DNA from: Psychrosphaera algicola
Lineage (GTDB): Bacteria > Pseudomonadota > Gammaproteobacteria > Enterobacterales > Alteromonadaceae
Direction: 5' to 3'
DNA: 64,000 bases
Assembly: GCF_028401425.1 (NCBI RefSeq)
Contig: NZ_JAQOMS010000002.1
Coordinates: 2,170,001-2,234,000 of the forward strand
Shown here: in pieces, positions 32,514 to 43,193 of the stretch
Position numbering within the stretch: the stretch's first letter is position 1
How the letters are laid out: each line of letters opens with the position of its first letter
Position numbers and translations under genes: made by a program
The notes under the pieces: model-generated
Database searches by the model: none
Told to the model about the DNA's origin: nothing
What the model saw: only the letters and a program-made list of their open reading frames with translations

Positions 32514-33635
32514 CTATAGCGCAACCTCTTCCACTAACATGGTTTCATTCGGAAGTGGGCCGACTTTTCTAAACGCTGCGGTAGATTGGGTTTGACTCGG
32601 CATCGTTATCGATTCCGTATCCGTTAGTGGCTTCGAAAACATTTCCAGCTTTTGTTTTAATTCTGCGGCTAGCGCTACACTTGAGGTTAACTCAACATTG
32701 GTATTCTGCAATGCCCCGCACCAATTAGTCCGGTTTGAGAAAGTCGTGTATCAAACCGATTTTTAGTTGTGCGATTTTGAGGCTTTTTAATGATTTTAAT
32801 TTGCGGTTGACCATTGCCAGCGGTCGCTTGGTATTTTTGACGAAGCACTTCAAATTCTGAATTTTTCACTTGTCCTGTCGTAAAATATAAGGTTTCACGG
32901 GATTTGGGAAAAGCGTCTCTTAGTTTATTGGAATATTTATTCGCCTGAGAAATTCGTCCACGGCGCGTTTCCAATATATATCCGAGTAATAAAGCCCGCG
33001 AACTCGCTTCTGTTAATCGCATATAACGACCAAAAAATCGAGGGCGGAAACAAGATCCCTGACGCATATTTTAAACCCGCAAGCGACAAGACATTATTGG
33101 CCCGGCTAGGGTTATGTTTGTATGAGGTTTCGTAATACTTTTCAGCTTTAACTAATTGGTCATTAGTTAGGGCACAGATTGCCATGTTTTCATAACTTTC
33201 TGCGGCTCTAGTATATTTTGATATATCTATCGCGCGCTTGAAAAACTTCTCAGCTTTATCAACATCTCCGGTGTTACATAAAAATGTACCGTAGTTGTTT
33301 AGCGTATCGGGGTTGTTTGGTTCTAAATCCACAGCTTCTTTGTAATATTCTTCCGCGATTAGCATTTCGCCAACCAACTGGTAATAATAACCAAGGCTGT
33401 AATTTATGTCGGCTCGGTCAGGCGAAAATTGATACGCTTTTTCAAGGTTAAATTTCGCCTGCTCAAATTTGCCGTTTTCGAGATAACTCAAACCAAGGAT
33501 AAGTCTGGTTTTGGCTGCATCGTCTTTATTAAACTCTAAACTCCGAACTTTTTTCTTAGAATCGATAAAAGTTCGTTCCGTAACACAGCTTATCAGCATA
33601 AAACAGCTGAGCAATACGATAACAATTCGTCCCAT
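32514..33635 (-). CDS. pilW: type IV pilus biogenesis/stability lipoprotein PilW (PilF)
   Basis: Lipobox MLISC (Cys17) and several TPR units: TRLILGLSYLENGKFEQAKFNL, ADINYSLGYYYQLVGEMLIAEEYY, PDTLNNYGTFLCNTGDVDKAEKFF and AESYENMAICALTNDQLVKAEKYY. Pilotins of this type promote outer-membrane assembly of the PilQ secretin. After the TPRs comes a long Ser/Thr/Gln-rich tail (~130 residues), longer than usual PilF. Breaks lie near 33020-33065 (between LAGLKYASG and RFFGRYMRL) and at the C-run 32714-32717. The C-terminal boundary with the LysM segment is uncertain. Upstream is rlmN, as in many gammaproteobacteria. Confidence 0.85.
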
Positions 33636-33702
33636 AACCGCTTATTCTTATTTTTAATGAAAACTGAGGGTTAAGCCATTTTGACTGATATCGCCTCACC
33701 TT

Positions 33703-34812
33703 TCACCTGTTTTTTAACATTCGCTTAGTCCGGTCAACTACGTCACCTGCTAATTGACCACAAGCCGCGTCAATATCATCGCCACGAGTACGACGGACGA
33801 TACAAGTATAACCTTCTTCCTGCATGACTTTAGCGAATCTATCCACTCGAGAATTAGATGATTTTCCGTATGGCGCGTCTGGGAATGGATTCCATGGAAT
33901 TAAGTTTATTTTAGACGGTGTTCCACGTAATGTTTTAGCTAATTCACGGGCATGATCCATTGAATCGTTAATGCCATCTAACATAACGTATTCAATCGTA
34001 ATATCTTGGTTAGCTGTAGAACCATCAATATAACGACGACAAGCCGCTAGAAACGACTCGATATTATATTTTTTGTTTACCGGAACTAAGACGTCACGTA
34101 GTTCGTCGTTTGGTGCATGTAAAGAAATGGCGAGAGCCACATCAATTTTTTCTTTTAATAAGTCCAAAGCCGGCACAACACCTGATGTGCTAAGCGTGAC
34201 ACGACGTTTAGATAAACCAAAAGCGAAATCGTCCATCATTAGTTCCATCGCTGGAACAACGTTATTTACATTTAATAACGGTTCACCCATGCCCATCATA
34301 ACAACGTTTGTTACTGCACGATTGGTTGATAAACCATCCCAACCAATGTCTTGTACCACACGCCAAACTTGGCCAATAATTTCTCCGACCTTCAAATTAC
34401 GATTAAAGCCTTGAGCCCCTGTCGAACAAAATGGACACTCTAATGCACAACCAACTTGAGAGGAAACACACAAAGTAGCGCGATTTCCATCTGGGATCCA
34501 AACCGCTTCAACTTCTTGACCATCATCTAGCACCAATGCGTATTTAATTGTTCCATCGCTAGACACTTGGCGTACGCTAATTTCAGGTGATTTTATTACA
34601 CACTTTTCTTTTAATTTGGTTCTTAAGACTTTAGAAAAATTAGTCATTTCATCAAAATCGGTTTTTCCCATTTGATAAATCCACTTCACCGCTTGGTCAG
34701 CACGAAAGCCTTTTTCACCAAATTCATCCGCAAAAAACTTGCGCATGCCTTTGCGATCAAAGTCCATCAGATTTATTTTTGGAGTAGCCGGAGTGGTCGT
34801 TTCTGTCGTCAT
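33703..34812 (-). CDS. rlmN: dual-specificity RNA methyltransferase RlmN
   Basis: Radical-SAM enzyme methylating C2 of A2503 in 23S rRNA and A37 of some tRNAs. Intact, about 369 residues from ATG 34812, which has AGAGG upstream; an upstream in-frame start at 34854 lacks a ribosome site. Cluster Cys122, 126, 129 in GCALECPFCSTG, GMGEPLLN, the SLHAPNDELR region and the C-terminal catalytic Cys in DAACGQLAG. Precedes pilW as usual. Confidence 0.96.
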   Translation of the reverse strand: MTTETTTPATPKINLMDFDRKGMRKFFADEFGEKGFRADQAVKWIYQMGKTDFDEMTNFSKVLRTKLKEKCVIKSPEISVRQVSSDGTIKYALVLDDGQEVEAVWIPDGNRATLCVSSQVGCALECPFCSTGAQGFNRNLKVGEIIGQVWRVVQDIGWDGLSTNRAVTNVVMMGMGEPLLNVNNVVPAMELMMDDFAFGLSKRRVTLSTSGVVPALDLLKEKIDVALAISLHAPNDELRDVLVPVNKKYNIESFLAACRRYIDGSTANQDITIEYVMLDGINDSMDHARELAKTLRGTPSKINLIPWNPFPDAPYGKSSNSRVDRFAKVMQEEGYTCIVRRTRGDDIDAACGQLAGDVVDRTKRMLKNR

Positions 34813-34970
34813 AAGAACCTCTTTGTAACTTATATCGTTGTTCTTTATTAGCAATCTTTGCTAAAAGAAATGGATGCGTTATTACACGCGTACTAATTTT
34901 TCTAATCACTCTATGTTATCCACATTCACAAACGTTTCCAGTTGGAATGTTTAAGAGTGATTAGAAAAAC

Positions 34971-35000
34971 AAAAAGGACTTAGTATTCCTAAGTCCTTTT
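34971..35000. terminator. intrinsic terminator of ndk
   Basis: AAAAGGACTTAG, loop TATT, CTAAGTCCTTTT: a perfect 12-bp stem with A/T flanks between ndk and rlmN, both on the minus strand. Confidence 0.9.
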
Positions 35001-35061
35001 AACGTATTGTTTATTTAGCAGTACTTACTTAACCATATTTCAAGTTAAGCAAAAAGTTAAA

Positions 35062-35493
35062 TTAACGAGTACGTGCACAAATTTCGTCAGCAGAGAAGAA
35101 GTATGCAATTTCACGAGCTGCTGATTCAGGCGCATCAGAACCGTGACAAGCATTTTCATCAATTGAAGCTGCGTAGTCAGCACGTAAAGTACCAGCTAGT
35201 GCTTCAGCAGGGTTTGTAGCACCCATGATTTCACGATTTTTCAATACTGCATTTTCGCCTTCTAACACTTGAACCATAACTGGACCAGAAGTCATGAAAG
35301 AAACCAAAGCACCAAAGAAAGGACGTTCGCTATGCTCAGCGTAGAAACCTTCAGCTTGCTCTTGAGAAAGGTGAACCATTTTAGACGCTACGATACGTAG
35401 ACCTGCAGATTCAAAACGGTTATAAATAGCGCCGATTACATTTTTTGCAACTGCGTCAGGTTTGATGATAGAAAAAGTACGTTCTAAAGCCAT
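35062..35493 (-). CDS. ndk: nucleoside diphosphate kinase
   Basis: 143 residues, intact and full length. MALERTFSIIKPDAV opening, GFYAEHSERPFFGALVSFMTSGP, the phosphate-binding GATNPAEA and the active-site His117 in ENACHGSDAPESAAREI. Balances NTP pools by phosphotransfer. Own promoter inferred from the 220-base gap to the divergent gene; own terminator at 34971. Followed by rlmN and pilW, the common gammaproteobacterial order. Confidence 0.97.
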   Translation of the reverse strand: MALERTFSIIKPDAVAKNVIGAIYNRFESAGLRIVASKMVHLSQEQAEGFYAEHSERPFFGALVSFMTSGPVMVQVLEGENAVLKNREIMGATNPAEALAGTLRADYAASIDENACHGSDAPESAAREIAYFFSADEICARTR

Positions 35494-35715
35494 GTTAAAC
35501 TCCGTAAGTTTTAAATATAAAATTCGTTTAAACCGGTTCTAGTATCCGATTTTGGGCGCGCATTATACGTTAACAAATTGAAAAAGCATATGGTGAGTTA
35601 CACAAAGCGCAAAAATTAATCAAACTAATTTAGTGCTGGCTCAAATCGACTTCGACTTCTATACTGATCCAGCAATATAAGCGCCTAAAATTTATGGTTT
35701 TTTGATGGGATTTTA

Positions 35716-37144
35716 ATGTCACAACCTCTTTTTATCACTGATTTGTTACAACAACTCAAATCTGAATATGTTGAAGTCATCGACGATGCAACCTCATTTT
35801 ACTCTAAATTTAGCGAGTTGCAGGGCTTCTTTCTGCGTGAAAAAGAAAAGCTTGAGGAGGTTAATAACCAACTTAAAACAATTTTGGGCTACAAACAAAA
35901 AAATGGTAATTACCCAAAGATTAAAGACCAAGCCGACGTTGAAGTCTACTTATCTGAATTAAACCAAATCAAGAAAAAGCCGATGAGAACATAGCTCAAT
36001 TGTGGCCAAAAATTCAAAAAGGCTTTGAACAACGTAGAACAATACTCGACAAATTGGCCGGTACATTAGTTGACGCAGCAGTTAAAGAACGAGACGCAGG
36101 TAAGTTTTTAACTACTATCGTGCTCCGCGCACCACTCTCTGGTGATCCAAGCCGTTGCCCAAACAATGAAAAAACCGACCTCTTTATACGTCAGCGTTGA
36201 CGATACAACTTGTATCGCAACTTGCTCAGAAAGAACTGCTAGATAACAAATTTATTCAATTAAATTTACCCAATTGGTCCCAGAGCGATGAACAAGTAAC
36301 AACATCAGACGATGATGATGATGAAGCACTAGAAGGTTATAAAGCCAATGTTTTAATGCCTATTGTTAAAGCCTGTTTATTGCAAAGCATCGGGAGTTAC
36401 AGCCCAGAAGCTGAGGCATTGTATGAAGGTAACCGATACAGGCAGGTTGATGAAAAAACGCGAAAAAGCCAAGCTAAAGCCATTTATGAAAATACTCTAA
36501 CATACCTTAAATGGGGATTAGGGAAACCGAATCGCAACGAATTTGACGACGACTCATTATTTGAAAAAGCACTACAACGACATCAAATTATGGAAGAGAT
36601 TTTGGTTAATTATTCAAACCCTGCGCACTTGTTGGGTAATCTCATTCGTGTGCCAATGATTTATGCGTCTTTTATTTTATCGACCAAACCTAAATTTGAT
36701 TTCCCAACCATGTTTAAAGCCTACGACGTACTTAGTAGCGCCATTGACAAAAAAGTAGTGCGTAAAGATGTTGCCAATATATTGAAAAAAATGGTTGGAC
36801 GTTTTCCATTAGGTTGCGGCCTATATTTCATATCCAAAGAAACCAATTTGCCAGAACGCGGAGTTGTTACGACGCTTAACCCGTCAGCGCCCAATAATGC
36901 AATAGTTAAGCAATTGACCAAGCGGCAGGTACAATTTGACGACATTACCCAAGTAGAAGTGACACCAGCGTACAATATACTGTACGAAGCAGCGAGATCC
37001 AGCTCAGATTTTGGACCTGCTTATTTCAAAAAACAATTTCCAGACGGACTGTATTGGAACCCCGGCCTTTATGGGAACGAGATATTGATCATGCAAAATT
37101 TTGGCGGCGGGATAATAAAGTCAGAAAAAACTAATATGCAGTAA
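35716..37144 (+). CDS. conserved-looking protein of unknown function
   Basis: After repair about 475 residues. The N-terminal ~100 residues are coiled-coil rich (LREKEKLEEVNNQLKTILGY). A mostly helical middle follows (YKANVLMPIVKACLLQSIGSYSPEAE, HLLGNLIRVPMIYASF). The C-terminal part, GRFPLGCGLYFISKE, ERGVVTTLNPSAPNNAIVKQ, RQVQFDDITQVEVTPAYN and YFKKQFPDGLYWNPG, is reminiscent of tails found after HD-GYP-type domains, but I see no HD signature. Breaks at the A-run 35974-35978 (repair IKKKADENIAQLWPK) and at least one more between 36110 and 36200. No signal peptide or TM. Isolated on the plus strand among minus-strand genes. Confidence 0.6.
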
Positions 37145-37163
37145 CGACTGTGGGCTAACAATC

Positions 37164-37578
37164 TAGCCCATATCCACTTTGCCCCGCATTTGCTTTAGAC
37201 CACTTCGCTTAGTCTTACTATCCATTCGCCTTTTTGCGATGCGCGGGTAGGTTTTGTTGCTCGACGCGCCTTTGCAACAACAGACACACTCTTAATCAAT
37301 TCCACTAACCGTTCTAACGCGTCATCTCGGTTTTGCTCTTGAGTCCGATATTGCTGCGCTTTTAGGACAATAACGCCTTCTTTTGTTAAGCGTTTGTCTT
37401 TTAGCGCTAACAAGCGCTCTTTATAGAAGTCTGGTAAAGAGGAGGCTGCGACATCAAATCGAAGGTGAATTGCCGAGGAAACTTTATTTACGTTTTGCCC
37501 GCCAGCGCCTTGAGCACGGATCGCATTTAACTCAATCTCATCAAGGGACAAACTGACATTGTTAGAAATGACTAACAT
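37164..37578 (-). CDS. arfB: alternative ribosome-rescue factor ArfB (peptidyl-tRNA hydrolase YaeJ)
   Basis: Releases stalled ribosomes. GGQ at 26-28 in AIRAQGAGGQNVNKVSSA and the basic C-terminal tail that enters the empty mRNA channel. The unrepaired frame ends at 37195 with an atypical tail. Adding one A to the A-run (plus-strand T-run 37231-37235) gives ASQKRRMDSKTKRSGLKQMR and a stop at 37164, exactly the Lys/Arg-rich tail expected of ArfB. ATG 37578 chosen because it matches the family N-terminus. Four bases downstream of yacG in the same direction. Confidence 0.9.
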
Positions 37579-37582
37579 CTTA

Positions 37583-37810
37583 TTATTTAAAAAACTCGTT
37601 TTCTTGTTGGGCCAACATGTTTTCAATGCGATCGAGATCGGCTTCTGACATTGCTGACGCTAACGGTGATTCTGGAATAGATTTTTCTTCGTTGGCCCAC
37701 TCACCTAAATCAATAAGCTGGCATCGTTTACAACAAAAAGGACGAAACTCTGATTCGGGCCCCCACACAACGTCTTTTACGCAGGTTGGACATTTAACTA
37801 CGGTTGTCAT
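37583..37810 (-). CDS. yacG: DNA gyrase inhibitor YacG
   Basis: 75 residues, intact. Zinc-binding C-x2-C-x15-C-x3-C (Cys7, 10, 26, 30) in VKCPTC and FCCKRCQLIDLGEW. In E. coli it binds GyrB and inhibits gyrase. Sits directly after zapD, as in many gammaproteobacteria. Confidence 0.94.
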   Translation of the reverse strand: MTTVVKCPTCVKDVVWGPESEFRPFCCKRCQLIDLGEWANEEKSIPESPLASAMSEADLDRIENMLAQQENEFFK

Positions 37811-37826
37811 AATTCACTCTTATTAA

Positions 37827-38576
37827 CTAACATTTTGCTAATTCGAAATGAATTGTATCATTCACAGCCGTTTTAACCGAACTTTTATCAGGTTGCATAA
37901 AACTGATTGAAAATCGTCTATGACTGCCACTAACCGTTGGAAAAACCCCTAGGGACAAGTCGTAGCGTATACGCAATAAACTCACGTTATCGCCGCTGGA
38001 ATCTTGATAAAATCCATTTACAGCACTTTTTTGCTCAAAACTATAGGACTCACGAATAAACATAAGTGAAAAGTCCAGCGCTTGTTTTAGTGGCAACAAG
38101 ATATTAAGCCATTCTTGGACATTATTATCACGTTCTTGTTTTGTTTGTAGACGCCAATAGTGAAGTTGCGGTAATTCAAAATCACATGCGCCACCAGCAA
38201 TAGAAAAACGTTGGCGTAAGCTGGCTAAAAATTTATCTTCTTTGAGTTGCTGACATGCTTTAGTCATATTGACGACGTCATTTTGCAATCGAATCGCCTC
38301 TGCTAACTTTTCCTGTAACGATTCATTTTGAACCTCAGGATGCGCCGCCCACTTAACCATACTTTTTTCTAATAAATCCAAATAATGAGTCAAGGTACTG
38401 CGAACGTCATTTCGTTCAAGTAGCTCAATGCAGTCAAAAATATTGCGGAAAAAGGAAAGTAGGTTGGGATAATTATTGGTGGATTGAAATGAATCGAGTT
38501 GCTGGAACAAGAGTTCGAGTCGCAAAAGCACTCGGACTTTTTCATTTAATGGGTGTTCGAATACAACAAAGTTCAT
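37827..38576 (-). CDS. zapD: cell division protein ZapD
   Basis: 249 residues, intact, starting MNFVVFEHPLNEKVRVLLRLE, the family hallmark, with FFRNIFDCIELLERNDVRS and the C-terminal beta domain (GVFPTVSGSHRRFSISFM). Cross-links FtsZ protofilaments at the division ring. Followed by yacG 16 bases later. Confidence 0.95.
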   Translation of the reverse strand: MNFVVFEHPLNEKVRVLLRLELLFQQLDSFQSTNNYPNLLSFFRNIFDCIELLERNDVRSTLTHYLDLLEKSMVKWAAHPEVQNESLQEKLAEAIRLQNDVVNMTKACQQLKEDKFLASLRQRFSIAGGACDFELPQLHYWRLQTKQERDNNVQEWLNILLPLKQALDFSLMFIRESYSFEQKSAVNGFYQDSSGDNVSLLRIRYDLSLGVFPTVSGSHRRFSISFMQPDKSSVKTAVNDTIHFELAKC

Positions 38577-38683
38577 TTTATTCTTATTATTATTTGATTA
38601 TATTTACTAGTACTTTCTAGTAGTTTAAACACATATCGCAGAAAAATTATACACTTTTATCTAAATTTACCGATTTTACGATG

Positions 38684-39292
38684 TTAAATTATTAAATTTT
38701 TTGCCCAAATATGTGCGGCTTTAACCTGCTCATTTAACATGAGTAAACTGCCTGAATTGTCGATGATAAAGTCAGCTTTGTTTTTTCTCTCATGCCGAGA
38801 CAGCTGGCTGTTAATAATGGCTTCTATTTGCGATGGTTCAACGCCATCCCTGTCACTCGCTCGACGCATTTGTACTGACTCATCAACATCAACAACAATA
38901 ACCTTATCAACATATTTCTCAAGTCCATTTTCAAACAACAAGGGCGCAGATAACAAGACATAGTCTGAGGTAGCCGCGTCCAATTGTGCCAACAATTCAG
39001 CTCTAATAGCTGGGTGCATAATTGCATTTAGGGCTAACTTTTGAGCATTATCAGAAAAAATTTGTTGGCGTAACATCGCTCGATTTAGTGAGCCATCCGC
39101 CAGAATAATGCCTTTCCCAAACTGCTTAACAATAAGGTCTAATACTGGAGAGCCTACTTTAACAATATCTCTGGCGACGATGTCCGCATCGACCACATCA
39201 ATACCAAGTTGCTGAAAAATGTTTGTTGCAGCCGTTTTGCCGCTGCCGATCCCGCCCGTTATTCCTATAATTAGCTTTTTCGGCTGGCTCAT
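38684..39292 (-). CDS. coaE: dephospho-CoA kinase
   Basis: Last step of CoA synthesis. About 202 residues, intact. P-loop GITGGIGSGKT (13-20), DADIVAR, LSAPLLFENGL lid region and VDVDESVQMRRASDRDG. ATG 39292 overlaps the pilD stop as ATGA, so the two are translationally coupled; an in-frame ATG at 39313 would lie inside pilD and is not favoured. Confidence 0.95.
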   Translation of the reverse strand: MSQPKKLIIGITGGIGSGKTAATNIFQQLGIDVVDADIVARDIVKVGSPVLDLIVKQFGKGIILADGSLNRAMLRQQIFSDNAQKLALNAIMHPAIRAELLAQLDAATSDYVLLSAPLLFENGLEKYVDKVIVVDVDESVQMRRASDRDGVEPSQIEAIINSQLSRHERKNKADFIIDNSGSLLMLNEQVKAAHIWAKNLII

Positions 39293-40172
39293 ACAAAAAC
39301 TCTTAAATACCATGCAAGGATACCATCACCCCACAACATGGTTATCCAACCAGCTATCGCGATATATGGTCCAAAAGGGATATGGGTCGTACGATCAGCT
39401 TTTGAAAATGCCATCATAGAAAGACCGATAACTGCCCCGACAGCGGACGATAGTAATATGACCATTGGCAACTGAATAACGCCAACAACACCACCAACAA
39501 CCGCCATTAGCTTAAAGTCGCCATAACCCATGCCATCTTTTCCTGTGACTAACTTAAAGCCCCAAAAGACAACCCACAAAAACATATACCCAGAAGCCGC
39601 GCCAATAATTGCGTCTTTAGGAGATAGAAACACGCCCCAAATTGAGCTAATAATGACTAACCAAAGCGCAGGTTGGGTAATTTGATCTGGCAATAACATG
39701 TGGTCAATATCGATAAAAATGAGGGCAACAAACAACCAAGTCAAAAGGATTAATACTGGCGCTTGAGGTGAAAACCCAACTACCATGACCACAGTTAATG
39801 ACGCAATTGCAGTCAACAACTCTATTGCAGGGTACCTTAGGGAAATCGGCGTATTGCAGTTTCCACACTTTCCTTTCAATAATAAATAGCTAATGACTGG
39901 AATATTCTGCCATGGCTTAACTTTGTGTTTGCATTTTGGACAGTGGGATTCCGGGACAGCTAAATTAAACGGCGTCGCTTCCTTTGCTTTCGTTTTTTCA
40001 ATTCATCGGCGAGTAATTCGCGGCAATCACAGTCCCATTCATTTTGCATCATCACCGGCAGTCGATAAATAACGACATTTAAAAAGCTGCCAACGAGAAG
40101 AGAGAGGACAAAAGTGAAACCATATAAAAACAGCGGAAAAGTTTCTAAAGCATCTAAAATTTGATCAAACAT
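39289..40172 (-). CDS. pilD: type IV prepilin peptidase/N-methylase PilD
   Basis: Inner-membrane aspartic peptidase that cleaves and methylates prepilins. N-terminus GSFLNVVIYRLPVMM, zinc-type Cys pairs after repair (SHCPKCKHKVKPWQN, GKCGNCNTPIS), catalytic Asp in FIDIDHMLLPDQIT and GMGYGDFKLMA, about eight TM segments. About 295 residues. One A is missing in the plus-strand T-run 39993-39998; repair gives KKTKAKEATPFNLAVPESHCP. Last pil gene before coaE in pilB-pilC-pilD order. Confidence 0.94.
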
Positions 40173-40246
40173 ATATTTCTTATCAATTATTTTTGTAACG
40201 GTACAAAGGCCAAAGTCTAAGCAATTAACTCAGTGTAACAACCAGA

Positions 40247-41475
40247 CTAAACCGCATTACCCATTTGGAATATAGGCAAATACATTACCACGATGAGACC
40301 ACCTATTACGGTACCTAAAAAGACCATAATAAAGGGCTCGATAAGGGCAGTAATACCGTCAACAGCGTCGTCGACTTCTTGCTCATAAACATTGGCTACC
40401 CGCTCTAGCATAGTATCTAGGGCACCTGATTCTTCACCAATGGATACCATTTGCGTAACCATATCGGGAAACAAATTAGTGGCTCGCATCGATACGTGCA
40501 TCAAGTTACCAGCGGATACGTCGGCTTTAATTTATGGATGGCTTTTTTATAAACAGCATTACCAGAGGCACCTGCCGCAGAGTTTAATGCTTCATGTAAT
40601 GGGACACCGGCAGCAAAGGTGGTTGATAAGGTTCGAGCGTAACGTGCTATCGCCCCTTTGTTGACAATATTGCCAACTATTGGTGCTTTTAATAACAAGG
40701 CATCCATTGAAGCTGCAAATTTTGCATTGGTTCGTAGCGCCCGTTTGAATAAAAATACCGCAATGATGATCCCCGCAACCACGACAGCCCAATAATCTTG
40801 CGCTACTTCAGACGCGGCAATCGCAGTCATTGTTGGGCTAAGGCAAGTCAGCACCAAAACTTTTAAAGATGTCTTCAAAACTTGGAATTACCACAACGAG
40901 GAGAATACCGACAACAATAAACGAGATACTTAATATTGCGATTGGGTAGGTCATCGCTTTTTTAATTTTAGATTTTAAGGCTTCTGATTTTTCTTTATAT
41001 AAAGCAATTCGGTCGAATATACCGTCTAATGCCCCGGATTTTTCACCCGATTCAACTAAGTCACAATACAAGTCGTCAAAATATTTAGGCTGGGTCCGCA
41101 ATGCATCTGCAACACTAGAGCCGGCCTGCACTTGACCAAGTACATCCTGAACCAGCTTAGACATACTTTGTTTATCGGCACCTTTGGCAATCATATCTAA
41201 AGACTGAACCAAAGGTACACCGGCGGTTAACATAGTGGCGACTTGTCGAGTAAATACGGCAATGTCTTTTGCATCAATTGGTTTACCACCTGAACCAAAT
41301 AAAGGCTGTGGTTTTTTACGGACTTTGGTTGGGGTTATGCCTTGTTTTTTAGATTCCCCTTGGCTTCACTGGCGCTAGCAGCATAGATTTCACCTTTGAT
41401 TTTACCACCTCGGCGGTTCAAACCTTGGTAGGTAAAAACGATCTGCTTTCTGATTACTTTGTTATTTGTCGCCAT
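40247..41475 (-). CDS. pilC: type IV pilus inner-membrane platform protein PilC
   Basis: Polytopic platform protein contacting PilB. Start MATNNKVIRKQIVFTYQGLNRRG, then two T2SSF domains with FTRQVATMLTAGVPLVQSLDMI and YARTLSTTFAAGVPLHEAL, and TM segments including ILSISFIVVGILLVVVI and PFIMVFLGTVIGGLIVVMYLP. About 410 residues. Three breaks: A-run 41345-41350 (repair KKQGITPTKVRKK), CCTTAG for CCTGG at 40838-40843 (repair ADLPGPTMTA), and a lost A at 40525-40527 (repair KADVSAGNLMHV). 17 bases after pilB. Confidence 0.94.
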
Positions 41476-41492
41476 TTACTTGCCTTAACCAA

Positions 41493-43193
41493 TTACTGTT
41501 GAGTTACCCGGTTTACTTCCGCCAAACTTGTAATGCCGTTTGCTGCTTTTAATAAACCAGATTGCCGCAAATTGTTGATACCTTCAAGTTTGGCTTGATT
41601 TGCAATATCTAACGAATTTCCGCCGGACATAATTATGGTTTTCATTTGCTCAGACAGTTTCATTACTTCGTAAATACCGACCCGACCTTTGTAGCCTTGG
41701 GTGCATTCATTACATCCAACCGGCTTAAATAAGGTCATATCTTTAATTTGTTCAGGTTCAAAACCAATTTTTAACAATTCACTTTCTGGTAGCTCTATTT
41801 CCGGCTCTTTACAACGATTACAAAGCTTACGTGCTAATCGCTGGGCAATTATAAGTGATACTGAACTCGCAATGTTGTAGGACGGAACCCCCATATTAGA
41901 CAAACGTGTTAGCGTTTCGGGAGCAGAATTAGTATGCAGTGTGGATAAGACCAAGTGACCCGTTTGAGCCGCCTTAATTGAAATCTCGGCAGTTTCTAAA
42001 TCTCGAATCTCACCGACCATTACGATATCGGGATCTTGACGTAAAAAGGCTCGTAATGCCGTCGCAAAATCTAATCCAGCCTTTGGATTCATTTGCACTT
42101 GGTTCACACCTGTCAAATTAATTTCAACCGGATCTTCCGCTGTTGAAATATTTCGTTCAGGGGTATTGAGAATATTGAGTCCGGTATACAAAGATACAGT
42201 TTTACCAGAACCCGTTGGCCCAGTAACTAAAATCATGCCCTGTGGTTGTGCTAAAGCTTCTAAATAGAGTTGTTTTTGCTCTTCCTCATAACCAAGTACA
42301 TCGATACCTAACATTGCGCTAGACGCATCGAGGATACGCATAACCACTTTTTCGCCCCACAAAGTAGGAAGTGTGCTGACACGAAAATCGATGGATTTTT
42401 TGGCGGATACCTTTAGCTTAATTCGACCGTCTTGAGGTTTGCGTTTTTCAGCAATATCCAAATTAGAAATAACTTTTATACGGGCCGATAAACGACTGGA
42501 TAATGCGGAAGGTGGCCGGGCAACTTCAGACAAAATACCGTCAATACGAAAGCGGATACGGTATTCTTTTTCATAGGGTTCAAAATGTAAATCCGACGCC
42601 CCTTTACGAATGGCGTCCAATAATATTTTATTGATATAAACAACGATTGGCGCATCGTCTTTTCCATCATTGCCATCGTCTTGTTCAGTTTCAACCGACT
42701 CTGTTTCTAAGTCAGCCAACTCCAACATATCCGATTCATTAACGCCAAGCCCTTCTTCTAAAGACGAAAATACTTGGTGAATAACTTCATTTAACGCTAA
42801 TGGATCACAAACCACAAACTCAGTTTGCAGTCCGGTATTAAATTCAAAGTCTTCCTGTGCCGCAATATCAGACGGGTCTGCGGTCGCTAAATAGAGGGTT
42901 CGACCATTTTTAACTAAAGGTAATACTTGGTGTTTGGATACGAGTTTTTCGTTTTTGAGCTCATCAGGAATTTGCGAAACATCGTAATAGGCTATATCAA
43001 TGCGCGGCACACCAAAGCGTTGGGATGCAAATAACATTAGGTTTTCAGGCGTGATCACCCCTTCTTTAACCAGTGCTTCCGCAGTTGATTGATAGGCGGA
43101 TATACTCGTTTTCAGTTTCTCGACGGCTTCATCGGAAATTAACTGATGTGCTAAGAGTTGTCGAATTAAGGCACCGTTAAACGAATGTTGCAT
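41493..43193 (-). CDS. pilB: type IV pilus extension ATPase PilB
   Basis: 566 residues, intact. N-terminal MshEN-like domain (ITPENLMLFASQRFGVPRID), Walker A GPTGSGKTVSLY (~330), Asp box, Walker B DPDIVMVGEIRDLETAE, His box TGHLVLSTLHTNSAPET, and the zinc tetracysteine (CNRCKEPE...VGCNECTQGYKGR). Powers pilin polymerisation; first gene of the pilBCD-coaE set. pilA is separately terminated upstream. Confidence 0.97.
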   Translation of the reverse strand: MQHSFNGALIRQLLAHQLISDEAVEKLKTSISAYQSTAEALVKEGVITPENLMLFASQRFGVPRIDIAYYDVSQIPDELKNEKLVSKHQVLPLVKNGRTLYLATADPSDIAAQEDFEFNTGLQTEFVVCDPLALNEVIHQVFSSLEEGLGVNESDMLELADLETESVETEQDDGNDGKDDAPIVVYINKILLDAIRKGASDLHFEPYEKEYRIRFRIDGILSEVARPPSALSSRLSARIKVISNLDIAEKRKPQDGRIKLKVSAKKSIDFRVSTLPTLWGEKVVMRILDASSAMLGIDVLGYEEEQKQLYLEALAQPQGMILVTGPTGSGKTVSLYTGLNILNTPERNISTAEDPVEINLTGVNQVQMNPKAGLDFATALRAFLRQDPDIVMVGEIRDLETAEISIKAAQTGHLVLSTLHTNSAPETLTRLSNMGVPSYNIASSVSLIIAQRLARKLCNRCKEPEIELPESELLKIGFEPEQIKDMTLFKPVGCNECTQGYKGRVGIYEVMKLSEQMKTIIMSGGNSLDIANQAKLEGINNLRQSGLLKAANGITSLAEVNRVTQQ

